Positions 45,797 to 55,102 of a stretch of 64,000 bases of DNA are shown here, one piece after another. Position 1 is the stretch's first letter. The number at the start of each line of letters is the position of its first letter. This DNA comes from Alteromonas portus (GTDB lineage: Bacteria; Pseudomonadota; Gammaproteobacteria; Enterobacterales; Alteromonadaceae): the NCBI RefSeq assembly GCF_005117025.1, contig NZ_SWCO01000010.1, forward strand, positions 1 through 64,000. Direction: 5' to 3'. The position numbers and the translations under genes were made by a program. A model generated the notes under the pieces. The model searched no databases. It had not been told where the DNA came from and saw only the letters and a program-made list of their open reading frames with translations.

Positions 45797-46978
45797 ATGA
45801 AAAAAACATTCATTCTTCTTTATAAAACATTTATTTACCGCCGCTTGCTTGCCTACAGCGCCCTCTTAATGTGCGCATTTACTGTTCAATCACAAGAAAA
45901 CAATGTACTTCCTTCCGTAAGCCACCCCGCGAAAGGAGTTAACTTTTTCTATTTGAACGGCAGAGATCAAGAAGACTTCGTGCAAGTGGCTGAGAAACTC
46001 TTTTTCGGGGACAACGCTTGTAAAGGCATAAGAGCTGATATTTCAGAACGTTTTGAGAATTCTTTGAAGGAAATTAAAAGCGCAGGATTTGACTGGGTTC
46101 GATTACTCGTAAGCAAAGATTTTTACAGCATTTACGCCCCCCGGTGTGGTTTTAGTATGGACGAAATTTATCCTGTATTAGCCGACAAACACCTATCTGT
46201 GCTTTCAAAGCTCATTGAAAAAGTGACAGCGCATGGTCTTAAAATTGAACTCGTACTCTCAGGAACGAAGTGGTTCGCAGACCCTAGAAATGATGTAAGG
46301 TTTTTCGAATCAATTTTGTTTGGTATACCACTTGAACATGTGGATATGATTATATTAGGCGGAGATGTTCAACCGTCTAACGCCCAGTACCAAGCTGACT
46401 GGCTTCTTCAGGTTTTACCCCATTTCTTAAATCACAAACACAGTAATTTAGCTTCTCAGAACTATTTATTTGATACAGTAACTTATCGCAACAAAGACCA
46501 AGCATTGGCCTATGTTAAATGGGTTAAAAAACACTTCCCACAACTTAGTTATTTACCAGTTAATCTATACAACCGTACTCTTCCGCCTTCCAGCAGTTGG
46601 CGTGATTACTCGACTGCGCTCAAGGAGTTTATAGCTATATATAAGCAAGCAAACCTTCCTTTATGGATAGATGAGTATGGTTTTAGGTTAAGCAACGAAT
46701 CGGAAAGTGTTCAGTATACGGAAGCTGACAGAGTTGCTTATTTGAAAGGCTTTTATCATGCATTGTCGTGCGAGAACTCTATAACTGCTGCATATTTTAT
46801 ATGGACAGCTGGCAATGATCGTCACGTTTCATTCCCTGACAAAGATACTGATAGGACGCCTTTCGGTCTGTTTAGCGGCTATGAAAATAACAAACCAATC
46901 ACCACACTGGCATGGGATGAAGTAGCGTTATTCAACACTACCTCATCGTACTGCGAGCAATTGATTAAGATTAGATAG
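45797..46978 (+). CDS. Secreted glycoside-hydrolase-like TIM-barrel protein
   Basis: A signal peptide ends near residue 33 (TVQSQ). The rest has the rhythm of a clan-A glycosidase barrel: AGFDWVRLLVS early, HGLKIELVLSGTKW in the middle, and LPLWIDEYGF (about 292-301) where the nucleophile glutamate sits at the end of strand 7. The strand-4 position that should carry Asn-Glu reads MIILGGDVQP, so the acid/base residue is not obvious. Length 393. It may trim or remodel the polysaccharide made by the neighbouring locus. AGAGGCG precedes the ATG. It converges with the acetyltransferase gene, with only 8 bases between the two stops. Confidence 0.6.
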   Translation: MKKTFILLYKTFIYRRLLAYSALLMCAFTVQSQENNVLPSVSHPAKGVNFFYLNGRDQEDFVQVAEKLFFGDNACKGIRADISERFENSLKEIKSAGFDWVRLLVSKDFYSIYAPRCGFSMDEIYPVLADKHLSVLSKLIEKVTAHGLKIELVLSGTKWFADPRNDVRFFESILFGIPLEHVDMIILGGDVQPSNAQYQADWLLQVLPHFLNHKHSNLASQNYLFDTVTYRNKDQALAYVKWVKKHFPQLSYLPVNLYNRTLPPSSSWRDYSTALKEFIAIYKQANLPLWIDEYGFRLSNESESVQYTEADRVAYLKGFYHALSCENSITAAYFIWTAGNDRHVSFPDKDTDRTPFGLFSGYENNKPITTLAWDEVALFNTTSSYCEQLIKIR

Positions 46979-46986
46979 AAAGTATT

Positions 46987-47766
46987 TTATTTAAAGAATG
47001 GGGCTAATACAGATTCGTCTACTACTTTAGGTTCGTACGGTTTTGCATTACCTCTTTCTACTGCATTTTCGACCATTTCGACAAATTCTTCGATGGGAAT
47101 ATCGGCAGATGCAGACAGAATACTCTGAACTTCATAGTTCCACCACTTCAGCTGAACAAGTCTATCAATTGCATTTTGAGGGAAACGAAAACGAATTATC
47201 TTGGCGGGAACGCCCCCTACGATAGCGTAAGGAGGGACATCTTTCGTTACTAAAGCTTTTGACGCCAATATTGCACCGTCGCCAATGGTAACTCCGCGGG
47301 CAATTGTTACATCTTCTCCAATCCAAACGTCGTTGCCAATGGTCGCACTAAGGGCATTTTTAGGCTCTTGATTATTTACTTGGAAGTTTTCTATTTCGGG
47401 ATGATCTTTAAAAAACTGTGCATTGGTAATAGCATGGCGGTCGTAAGTAATATTGGCCGTTGTAAACCGACTGATGGGATGATCTACTCCCATCACAGAT
47501 ACTCTAGCTCCTATAGAGCAATACCTACCTATTATAGTGTTTATCGGGAACACACTTCGCGTAAACGAAAACGAGCCCATAGAAAATAAAAAACTACCAT
47601 TGATGTAGTTACTATAAGGTTCAATACGGCCGTTAGAAGGAAATACGAGCTGGTCAGTTGGTCGAAATCGTCCTTGTACTTTGCAGTTGCCAAATGGTGT
47701 GAAGTAAACGCGATGCTCATTCAAATAGGCCAGTAATTCGTCGCTTACTGTAATTCTATGGATCAC
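46987..47766 (-). CDS. CatB-related hexapeptide O-acetyltransferase
   Basis: Left-handed beta-helix acetyltransferase of the CatB/LbH-XAT type. Hexapeptide turns run from [16 protein letters not shown] (about 78-93) through [18 protein letters not shown] (about 141-158) and [19 protein letters not shown] (about 177-195), with the catalytic His in GVDHPISRF. Likely O-acetylates a sugar. Length 259. The start is GTG at 47766, supported by AAGGAA 8 bases upstream. Transcribed alone or as the end of a longer message from the right, though a terminator at 47874 argues against that. Confidence 0.88.
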   Translation of the reverse strand: MIHRITVSDELLAYLNEHRVYFTPFGNCKVQGRFRPTDQLVFPSNGRIEPYSNYINGSFLFSMGSFSFTRSVFPINTIIGRYCSIGARVSVMGVDHPISRFTTANITYDRHAITNAQFFKDHPEIENFQVNNQEPKNALSATIGNDVWIGEDVTIARGVTIGDGAILASKALVTKDVPPYAIVGGVPAKIIRFRFPQNAIDRLVQLKWWNYEVQSILSASADIPIEEFVEMVENAVERGNAKPYEPKVVDESVLAPFFK

Positions 47767-47873
47767 TTCTATTTCCTTTTTTGCTTTTTTCTTGTGGGAT
47801 TTAAAGCTGAGTGTCTAACTGAATACTAATTAAAAATATGCATATAAGATAGGATTTAAGTACACAAAAATGC

Positions 47874-47905
47874 AAAAGCCACTTCTTTATAAAGAAGTGG
47901 CTTTT
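47874..47905. terminator. Strong terminator of the 1533-residue giant gene
   Basis: AAAAGCCACTTCTTTA and TAAAGAAGTGGCTTTT form a perfect palindrome with A and T runs, 40 bases past the stop of the leftward giant gene. It would also act rightward. Confidence 0.85.
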
Positions 47906-47944
47906 GTGTTTACCTGTAAAGTTTTGGAGTAAATTTTCTACATA

Positions 47945-50900
47945 TTACTTAGCCACCTGCCAAGTATTATCCGTTGGCCTTAATACTCCGCGACTTTTTA
48001 CTGTAGTACCATCCATCAAATGAACGATATTTCGAGTAGTTACTTCATTTCTCCACATTAAGTCTGCTTTTCCGTCACCGTCATAATCACCTATATTTCC
48101 GATTTGCCAGTTAAGATCTGCAACTTCATTGATAAGCGTGCTGGTGTCTATCTGGCCGTCTTTCATTAAGTAAACCCAGTTTCTTCCATCTGCTTGGTTT
48201 CTTAGGATAATATCCGCAGTTCCGTCACCATCTATATCCCCGGTTCCAACAATTTGCCAATTCGTGTTAGCCGTAATTAAGCTGTACTGGCTTGAGATTT
48301 CGCCGTCTTCCATTAGCCAGATGTAAACTAAGCCCGTGGTAGATCTGCGCCATATAATGTCTTCGTCACCATCGCCATCTATATCGCCCGTTGCGACGAC
48401 TTGGAAGTTAAGATCTGTAACCCAAAGCGAAGGTTTACTTTCACCAATACGACCCTTCTCCATTAAATAGAACCACGTATCTCCTCGTTCAACGTTGCGC
48501 CACATAACATCGCCCACACCGTCGGCGTCAAAGTCACCGTTGCCTACCAACTGCCAGGTTTCAGCGGTAACGTAGTTAAGCACGTAGCGGTCTTTGATGT
48601 TGGCGCCATCCATTAGATAAATGAAGTTTTTACCTGTGTCGCTGTTGCGCCAGAAAATATCTGACTTTCCATCGCCATTGTAGTCGCCAAGGCCATCCAT
48701 CGTCCATGTATATTCCTGAACAACATTAATTGGCGTTGCTTCTGATATTTGCGTACCGTCCATTGCCCACAAGAAGTTCCAACCTTTATTGAAACTGCGC
48801 CATAGTAAGTCTGCATTGCCATCACCATCTACATCGAATTTAGTTGGCTTGTAACGTGATGGATCAAATGGGAACGCATCATCTTCATCATTTACCCCAT
48901 CATTATCGTCATCTGGGTCGAGTAAGTCAGAGATAAAGTCCCCGTCGTTGTCCGGTGGTGTACTGCTACTATCTGATGGGTCCGTGTTATTTCTAAACTC
49001 ATCCCAATTTGTGTAACCGTCACCGTCAGCATCACCATCGCTATCGGCTAACAACCAGTTCATCGCGCCTAAATATCTAAGCTCCCACCAATCAGGAATG
49101 TTGTCGCCGTCGCTATCGTGGTTAGGAGAGGTCACAACGGTAGTGCCTGTTGGAATTACTGTCGAGATGGCCTGCATTAAGACAGGTGATGATGTAGAAC
49201 TTGCCACATAGTTACCTATAAGTAGCTTACCTGGAGGAAGACTGTAACCCATGGAAAGTACGTAGCTTAAAGGTGATGTAGCACCACTATTTAAGCTTCC
49301 TAGTTCCCATCTGCCCCATTCACTACCGTCACAGACACCTGAACACCCACCATCAGTAGTACTGTTTGGATAAGTACTATATTGCGGAGCATTAGAGGTA
49401 ACTCTAACTTCTGCAATTTGCGTAGGGCTAGTGACTTCTAGATCAAGGTTTACCGTGGCGGTCGATTCATCGGTAACCGGTGTTGTGTACACGTTTTCAA
49501 CGTCTAGAACGAAAGGTACTAGGTTGTGTATAGCAGTAATAAGATTGCTTCTGCTTACACTATTGGCATCGTCCTCGCTAACTATTTCCGCCTCTACCTT
49601 CATTGTTTGGCCATTAGTTAACGCTGAGTTCGCTTTTAAACTAAACGTCACAGCACCTGAATGACTGGCTTCTATCGTTCCTAAGGGCCAGTAGATTACA
49701 TTGCCTATCTTTTCATTTACCCCAGTAGCGCTTTGATAACTGTATCCTTCAGGAATGGTTACCTTCAACAGGGCGTTGGGATATGCGGTTGTGCTTGAAT
49801 TACCAAAACTGACTCGAAAGCTTTGAATTTCATTCGCTTTTATTACACTTCGTTGCGAGGAAAGCACCATTTCTAACGGCAGTACAGCTGAGGTTAGCAA
49901 AGACTGTCTAGCTGCTACTTGTAAGTCACCAGAAGCTTCGGTTGCATATGCAATTATGTCTAATGGCTCGCCCGGTTCTGCATTAGTTGTGTAAAAAGGA
50001 ATAGATATGGTTCTAGACTCGCCTGCTTTTAAGGTGTCTAAAATCCAGCGCCCCCTTTCGTGAGAGTCACACGCCCCACTGCAGCCCGCTGAAATTCCAG
50101 GAGAAGGGCGTGAATGGTGTAAACGCGTGCCAGTTTGAATGTGTAGTTGTACGTCTGAGATATCTAGAGTGCCCTCGTTTGCAACTACAAACTTTTGGTA
50201 ACTATAAAAATCTTGCTGGTGTAATGTGGTCGCTCGTGAAGCTGTAACAGTTAACTTCACGTTTTCTTTTATCACAATACTATCAGTAGAGCGTTGAACG
50301 CGCTCAGCACTTTCATAAACAGCAGCTTCTAGTGTAATTGGCGTACCTTCAGTAAGCTCTGTATCCACGTCGAAGTACGCATAGTGCATACCTCCATCAC
50401 CAGGGTTTACTGTTCCCAAGTTCCACTGTAGTTGACCATTTTCGATAAACGCACCGTCGCTACCTGAAACAAAAGTAAGGTTTTCCGGAATAGGTAACTT
50501 CAACATAACATCGGTGTACGCATCGCTACCTAATTGGCCGTAAGTCATCTCGTAACGAACTCGCTCACCCGCAGCGACTTGCTGTTTATCTGCAACTAGC
50601 GATAACTGCATGTCATTATCACCCTTAGCAACAAAGGTTGGTTGCAGCGTTAAGTTGTATGATTGCGTAGCATCATTCACATGTAGCTGAATTTCTAAAG
50701 GCTCACCCTTTGTGACTTGGTTGTAGTAAATAGGAACAGTAACAAAGCGTGATTCACCTGCGCCAATTACAGGGAACGTCCATCTCGCCCATTCACCAGA
50801 ATCGCAAGCCCCTGAACAACCGCCTGTAATACCTGGCATAGGTAATGAGAAAGCAGTTCTAGAAGGCACCATCATAGATAGATTGAGCGCACTTACATCT

Positions 50901-52546
50901 AGCGCTCCTTTATTAGTTACTAGCACTTTTACAAAGGTCAACTCACTTTCTTGGCTCATGTCATTTTGTATAGTAGCAATAACGTCTAGGTTTAACGTTC
51001 CATTGATTACAACAGAATCTGTGGAACGCTGAATCCAGTTATCCGTCTGAAGTATTGCCTCTGTTTTAACGATGTGAGCGTTGGTCAAAGCTGAAGAAGG
51101 CTTAATTTCTACGAATCGTGTTCCACCGACAGCAGGGTTGATAGTGCCTAAATTCCACTCTACGTTTGAGCCAACTACCGCTCCACCGTCGCTACTTGAA
51201 ATGTAATCAAACCCTTCGGGAATAGAAAAAAGCAGCTTCATAGGCGTGTAAGCGCTAGTGGCTTGGTTTCCATAAGTAATTTGATACTTAATAGATTCGT
51301 TGTTAGCAACAATACCTTTATTCGGGGAGATAATTAAATCGACTGTTGATTCATTTGCACGAATCACCGTTGGCCGTGTTCCTAACGAATAGTCGCCACT
51401 GCCTGTAAACACTTGGACTAAGCTTTCAATCGGCTCTCCTGAATCTGCATTAGAATTATATACCGGTACCGTTATCACTTTCGATTCACCAGCATCAATG
51501 GTTCCTAAGTCCCACCGGCCCCACTCACCAAAGTTACATGCACCACTACACCCGCCATTTATAGAAGGCCTAGCCACACTATGTGCAGTTCCCTGAGCAA
51601 CCATGGAATAAAGGCTTACCTCGGGCACAGCCACACCGCTGTTATTGCTAACAGTATAGCGCATCACACTATAAGATCCCTCTTGCCAATAATCGTTATT
51701 AGCACTTACCGTTAAGCTTAATTGCGGCAAGTTACTTGTCACAACCGCATCTTCCGAAGTGACGATAACATTAGAGCCATTGAAAAACTGTGCACTTACT
51801 TCATCCACTTTGCCATTTGAAGACGAACCGGACTTTTTCAAAGTAAATAGATACTTATTACCAACATCTGGGTTCAATGCAGGCAAGGTCCATACGATTT
51901 TATTATTGGAAACCGTGCCGTTATGAGAGGCTGACACAAAACTCATTCCAGCAGGAATATTCACTTCCATTGAAGGTGAGGCGATGCCCGTGTTACCCAC
52001 ATTTCCATAGGAGATCTCAAAATCCACATTCTCGTTGGCAGACACAACTTGTGAATTGGCAGCAACGTGCAGTGCGACAGATGGAGAGTTATTGGTTGTT
52101 GAAGGTTTCAGCACTTCAAGCGTATTGGACTGCCCTGAATACGTTACACTGGCTTTCAACGTGCGTTCATCGCCAGTTGATAGGGTAGAAGAATAAACAG
52201 GGAGCGTAATTACTTTAAAAGCGCCTGGCGCAAGGTCACCGAACTCCCATCTTGCAGTTTCACTGTCGCCACAAGCGCCGCTACACCCTCCAGATTGATA
52301 GGGTAACGCGTCAGCAAAAAATGTGTTTTCGCCAACATTTACGTAAAGAGTAACGTCACTTTTTGTAGAGCTTGAATCATTTGAAATAATTATCTTGTGG
52401 TAGACGTAACCACCTGTTGAAGCTTTGTCAGTTGTTTTTGTAACGCTTAATGTCATGGCATTTGCCATTGACGATATCATGATCAAGAAAGCGCTATAAA
52501 ACAATATAGCTATGTTTATTTTAGGTTTGTAGTTACCGCAGTCCAT
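47945..52546 (-). CDS. Giant secreted protein: DUF11-like super-repeats plus FG-GAP C-terminus
   Basis: Signal peptide 1-30 (ISSMANA-M). About residues 31-1130 are built from five super-repeats of about 245 residues, each pairing two Ig-like DUF11-type domains. One domain of each carries the motif GGCSGAC followed by ARW or GRW and a VITVPVY-like strand; the two cysteines likely form a disulfide. Then come calcium-binding runs (HDSDGDNIPDWWELRYLG, about 1150; DNDGDFISDLLDPDDDNDG, about 1205) and six FG-GAP blades (about 1237-1533) ending DNTWQVAK. AAGGCGGG precedes the ATG. It is presumably a surface adhesin or matrix protein. It is divergent from the HTH/TPR regulator, the best candidate to control it. 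Confidence 0.85.
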   Translation of the reverse strand: MDCGNYKPKINIAILFYSAFLIMISSMANAMTLSVTKTTDKASTGGYVYHKIIISNDSSSTKSDVTLYVNVGENTFFADALPYQSGGCSGACGDSETARWEFGDLAPGAFKVITLPVYSSTLSTGDERTLKASVTYSGQSNTLEVLKPSTTNNSPSVALHVAANSQVVSANENVDFEISYGNVGNTGIASPSMEVNIPAGMSFVSASHNGTVSNNKIVWTLPALNPDVGNKYLFTLKKSGSSSNGKVDEVSAQFFNGSNVIVTSEDAVVTSNLPQLSLTVSANNDYWQEGSYSVMRYTVSNNSGVAVPEVSLYSMVAQGTAHSVARPSINGGCSGACNFGEWGRWDLGTIDAGESKVITVPVYNSNADSGEPIESLVQVFTGSGDYSLGTRPTVIRANESTVDLIISPNKGIVANNESIKYQITYGNQATSAYTPMKLLFSIPEGFDYISSSDGGAVVGSNVEWNLGTINPAVGGTRFVEIKPSSALTNAHIVKTEAILQTDNWIQRSTDSVVINGTLNLDVIATIQNDMSQESELTFVKVLVTNKGALDVSALNLSMMVPSRTAFSLPMPGITGGCSGACDSGEWARWTFPVIGAGESRFVTVPIYYNQVTKGEPLEIQLHVNDATQSYNLTLQPTFVAKGDNDMQLSLVADKQQVAAGERVRYEMTYGQLGSDAYTDVMLKLPIPENLTFVSGSDGAFIENGQLQWNLGTVNPGDGGMHYAYFDVDTELTEGTPITLEAAVYESAERVQRSTDSIVIKENVKLTVTASRATTLHQQDFYSYQKFVVANEGTLDISDVQLHIQTGTRLHHSRPSPGISAGCSGACDSHERGRWILDTLKAGESRTISIPFYTTNAEPGEPLDIIAYATEASGDLQVAARQSLLTSAVLPLEMVLSSQRSVIKANEIQSFRVSFGNSSTTAYPNALLKVTIPEGYSYQSATGVNEKIGNVIYWPLGTIEASHSGAVTFSLKANSALTNGQTMKVEAEIVSEDDANSVSRSNLITAIHNLVPFVLDVENVYTTPVTDESTATVNLDLEVTSPTQIAEVRVTSNAPQYSTYPNSTTDGGCSGVCDGSEWGRWELGSLNSGATSPLSYVLSMGYSLPPGKLLIGNYVASSTSSPVLMQAISTVIPTGTTVVTSPNHDSDGDNIPDWWELRYLGAMNWLLADSDGDADGDGYTNWDEFRNNTDPSDSSSTPPDNDGDFISDLLDPDDDNDGVNDEDDAFPFDPSRYKPTKFDVDGDGNADLLWRSFNKGWNFLWAMDGTQISEATPINVVQEYTWTMDGLGDYNGDGKSDIFWRNSDTGKNFIYLMDGANIKDRYVLNYVTAETWQLVGNGDFDADGVGDVMWRNVERGDTWFYLMEKGRIGESKPSLWVTDLNFQVVATGDIDGDGDEDIIWRRSTTGLVYIWLMEDGEISSQYSLITANTNWQIVGTGDIDGDGTADIILRNQADGRNWVYLMKDGQIDTSTLINEVADLNWQIGNIGDYDGDGKADLMWRNEVTTRNIVHLMDGTTVKSRGVLRPTDNTWQVAK
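47948..48840 (-). repeat. C-terminal six-blade FG-GAP module
   Basis: Six blades of about 49 residues, starting FDVDGDGNADLLWRS and ending RPTDNTWQVAK. Highly similar to the modules at 55106-56000 and 60338-61233, including long runs of near-identical DNA. Confidence 0.85.
49327..52292 (-). repeat. Five CSGxC super-repeats with a period near 735 bp
   Basis: Cysteine motifs lie at about 52281, 51546, 50813, 50078 and 49340, spaced 735, 733, 735 and 738 bases. The first four are CSGAC and the last is CSGVC. The even spacing shows the unit was duplicated as a whole. Confidence 0.8.
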
Positions 52547-52804
52547 GTGTCACCCGCCTTAATATTGCATTGAATTTGATTATTAATCGGAATTTAAGGG
52601 AAACTTAGAATTGAGCCGAGCTAGCCCTTTCACCTAGAAGATTTCCCTCTCTGTAAAATGAGCGGGTAACTACCAAAAACACACCTGCTCACTTTTCAAA
52701 CAATACAGTTTTTGATACTTTAAGGAATACGTAGTTAGCAGTACTTAGCCGTAAATAAAGACATTTAAGAATTTCTGTAATGCCAGTTGAAAAGGATTTG
52801 AGAA

Positions 52805-54901
52805 ATGGCTACAAGAAAGCGGGTTAGAGGTGTTATCGCGTCACGAAATAAGCTTGAAGTAGCAATGCTTAATGCAGGCATTCGTTCTCAGTCTGAACTT
52901 GCTAAGCTTATTGCAGAAAAAGAAAACATCAACTCCCCTCCTAGAGACCTAGTTAATAGAACTTTTCGTCAAACAAGGGTTTCTCACCAAACTATCACTC
53001 GCATCGCCACTGTCCTGGATGTCCCCCCTCATTCGCTATTTCTTACCCAAGATGAGCTAGAGTCGGAAGAGGAGTTAAACCCAGCCTCGGTAATCGACTC
53101 GACTATTCATAACGACACATCAGAGCCTGCGGATAACAATGCAGAAGAAGATTTAGAGGCTTCTGAGAAAAACAACTCTATTATACCTCCCTCTTCACCG
53201 ACTTCCCGAACAGCTAAAGTTAAATCTCAAAGACACGCAGGAACGCTACGACCCACACATATTGTGGCTTTTTTTATTATTTCTGCCGCTCTTATTTCGT
53301 TAACTTTACTCTGGAACACTAACGAAAATACCGTCGATTCAATTTCTCAGTCCATACCTAATGTACAGTCATTAATGATCATAAAAGGTAACAGTGAGTT
53401 AGAAAAAGAAGTAGCTAGGAACCTGACCAAAAGACTGAAGAAAGATTTCACAATATCTTCAGTGTCTATTTCTGATATTGCAGCGAATGAGTCGCCATAT
53501 TCGTTAGCCGAGAACTATAATGTTGATTTAGTCATCTCATTAGAATTGGTTGAAAAGGGTATATTTAAGGCGCTTTTGGGCTTCGCTTACACCACTGCAA
53601 ACAAAACTTTGCTCGCATCTTTGATAGACAGCGAAACTATCGTTACAGAAAAAACTATTGATAAATCCTCTGCCAAACTAGAAAGCGCCCTAAAACAGTA
53701 TTTAGCTGCACCTGAATACTCTTATAAGGGATTAGACGAAACTAATGCGAAGAATTATGTTTCTAGTCAAGCATTGCTTCACAAAGGCCTAAACGAAGGT
53801 AATGTTAACGCTGCTCTTGAGAAGACTCATCTTATATTAACTGCTGCGCCAAAAAATCCATTGGTCTTAGCTCAACTTTGTAATTTGTATGCTCAAAAGA
53901 TGTATTTAACAGCGGATGACAACTATTTAGTACACGCCACCGATGCTTGCAACCGGGCTAGCGAGCAAGCCAAAGATAAACCGGAAGTGTTATTTTCATT
54001 GGCACAAAAAAGTCGCCGAGAGAACGACATCGAGTCTGCAATTGCTTATTACTTAGAAGTTTTAAAAGTAAGTCCTAATTATTCTTCCGCATATGTAGGC
54101 CTTACAGAGAGTTACTTAAAGAAATTTTTGGTGACTAAAAGCTCTGAAGCCATGTCGTTAGCTAAAGAAAATATTCTTAAAGCAAGTAGATTGGCCCCCA
54201 ACGATTGGATGATTCCATTCATTGAAGCCCGCTTACATTATTACGAAGGTAACGCTTCACTTGCCTTAAAAAAATTCGAAGAGAGTAAAGATATTGAGGT
54301 CACTCAAAACGTTTTAGGTAACTTAGGCAGTATTTATTTTTGCAACGGAAACATTGAGGCTGCCTTTCAAAACTATAAAGCAATGGAACACGAATTTGGA
54401 GCCTCCAACATTTCAGACCACCTATTAGCAACCGCCAGCTTTTACATGCAGAAATACGACGACGCTATAGAATACAATCTAAAAAGCCTTGAAGCTATGG
54501 CAGACTCAAATAGTAATGGCCTTTATCCAATTTGGATTAATTTGGGAGATTCATATTTAGCTAAGGGTATGAAACAAGAAGCAATGAGAGCCTATGAGCA
54601 AGCGGTTAAGATTTCACAAAGATCTGACCAAAACACCACGGTGATGGTTGATCAGTTATACGCTTACCTTCACATTTCCAGAATCAACCATACGTTTGAA
54701 ACAGAATCGGTAAAGATGGGAATTCGTGACGAGTTAAGCAGCATTGAAAGCCAAGTTTCCGACCCTGGAGCGAAGTTTCGTTCAATGGTCATTTGGGCAT
54801 ATTTAGGAGAAAAAAAGAAAGCGCGCAGCATTCAAAAAGTGCTTACATCGCAGTGTAAAGGTCTAGCTAAGTATCCCGGTGTGGAAGATATTTTAGGTTG
54901 A
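52805..54901 (+). CDS. Membrane-tethered HTH regulator with periplasmic TPR domain
   Basis: Plan resembles CadC/ToxR-like one-component regulators but with a Cro/CI-like DNA-binding domain: residues about 14-80 (SQSELAKLIAEKENI, then VSHQTITRIATVLDVPPHSLFL). A polar linker (about 81-148) leads to a membrane segment at 151-170. The periplasmic part begins with a domain of mixed fold (about 180-310), where the TolB-like N-terminal domain of CadC-type proteins often sits, and ends in TPR units (about 315-660; LVLAQLCNLYAQK, AYVGLTESYLKK, IWINLGDSYLAKGMKQEAM). AAAGGATTTGAGAA precedes the ATG. It is divergent from one giant gene and convergent with another, so it may sense an envelope signal and control them (inference). 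Confidence 0.72.
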   Translation: MATRKRVRGVIASRNKLEVAMLNAGIRSQSELAKLIAEKENINSPPRDLVNRTFRQTRVSHQTITRIATVLDVPPHSLFLTQDELESEEELNPASVIDSTIHNDTSEPADNNAEEDLEASEKNNSIIPPSSPTSRTAKVKSQRHAGTLRPTHIVAFFIISAALISLTLLWNTNENTVDSISQSIPNVQSLMIIKGNSELEKEVARNLTKRLKKDFTISSVSISDIAANESPYSLAENYNVDLVISLELVEKGIFKALLGFAYTTANKTLLASLIDSETIVTEKTIDKSSAKLESALKQYLAAPEYSYKGLDETNAKNYVSSQALLHKGLNEGNVNAALEKTHLILTAAPKNPLVLAQLCNLYAQKMYLTADDNYLVHATDACNRASEQAKDKPEVLFSLAQKSRRENDIESAIAYYLEVLKVSPNYSSAYVGLTESYLKKFLVTKSSEAMSLAKENILKASRLAPNDWMIPFIEARLHYYEGNASLALKKFEESKDIEVTQNVLGNLGSIYFCNGNIEAAFQNYKAMEHEFGASNISDHLLATASFYMQKYDDAIEYNLKSLEAMADSNSNGLYPIWINLGDSYLAKGMKQEAMRAYEQAVKISQRSDQNTTVMVDQLYAYLHISRINHTFETESVKMGIRDELSSIESQVSDPGAKFRSMVIWAYLGEKKKARSIQKVLTSQCKGLAKYPGVEDILG

Positions 54902-55031
54902 ACTAATAAGCTATGTGATTGAAGAACACTTTATACAAACCTATCTAAATTGCTCTTCGCTAACTTTATACTCAAAACGTGAGCACTTTATGATTTACAG
55001 TTAAATAGTGAAATTAATAGTTATTCAGATA

Positions 55032-55067
55032 AGTAGGCTTTGTTTTCACCACAAAAACAAGCCTACT
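55032..55067 (+). terminator. Terminator-like hairpin after the HTH/TPR gene
   Basis: AGTAGGCTT (55032-55040) pairs with AAGCCTACT (55059-55067), with further T/A pairing inward. It lies 130 bases past the regulator stop, next to a second hairpin. Confidence 0.6.
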
Positions 55068-55073
55068 AAAAGA

Positions 55074-55099
55074 AAAAAGAGAGCAAACGCTCTCTTTTT
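55074..55099. terminator. Terminator of the vWA giant gene
   Basis: AAAAAGAGAGC and GCTCTCTTTTT around AAAC, 4 bases past the stop of the leftward giant gene. Symmetric A/T arms make it bidirectional. Confidence 0.85.
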
Positions 55100-55102
55100 A
55101 AT

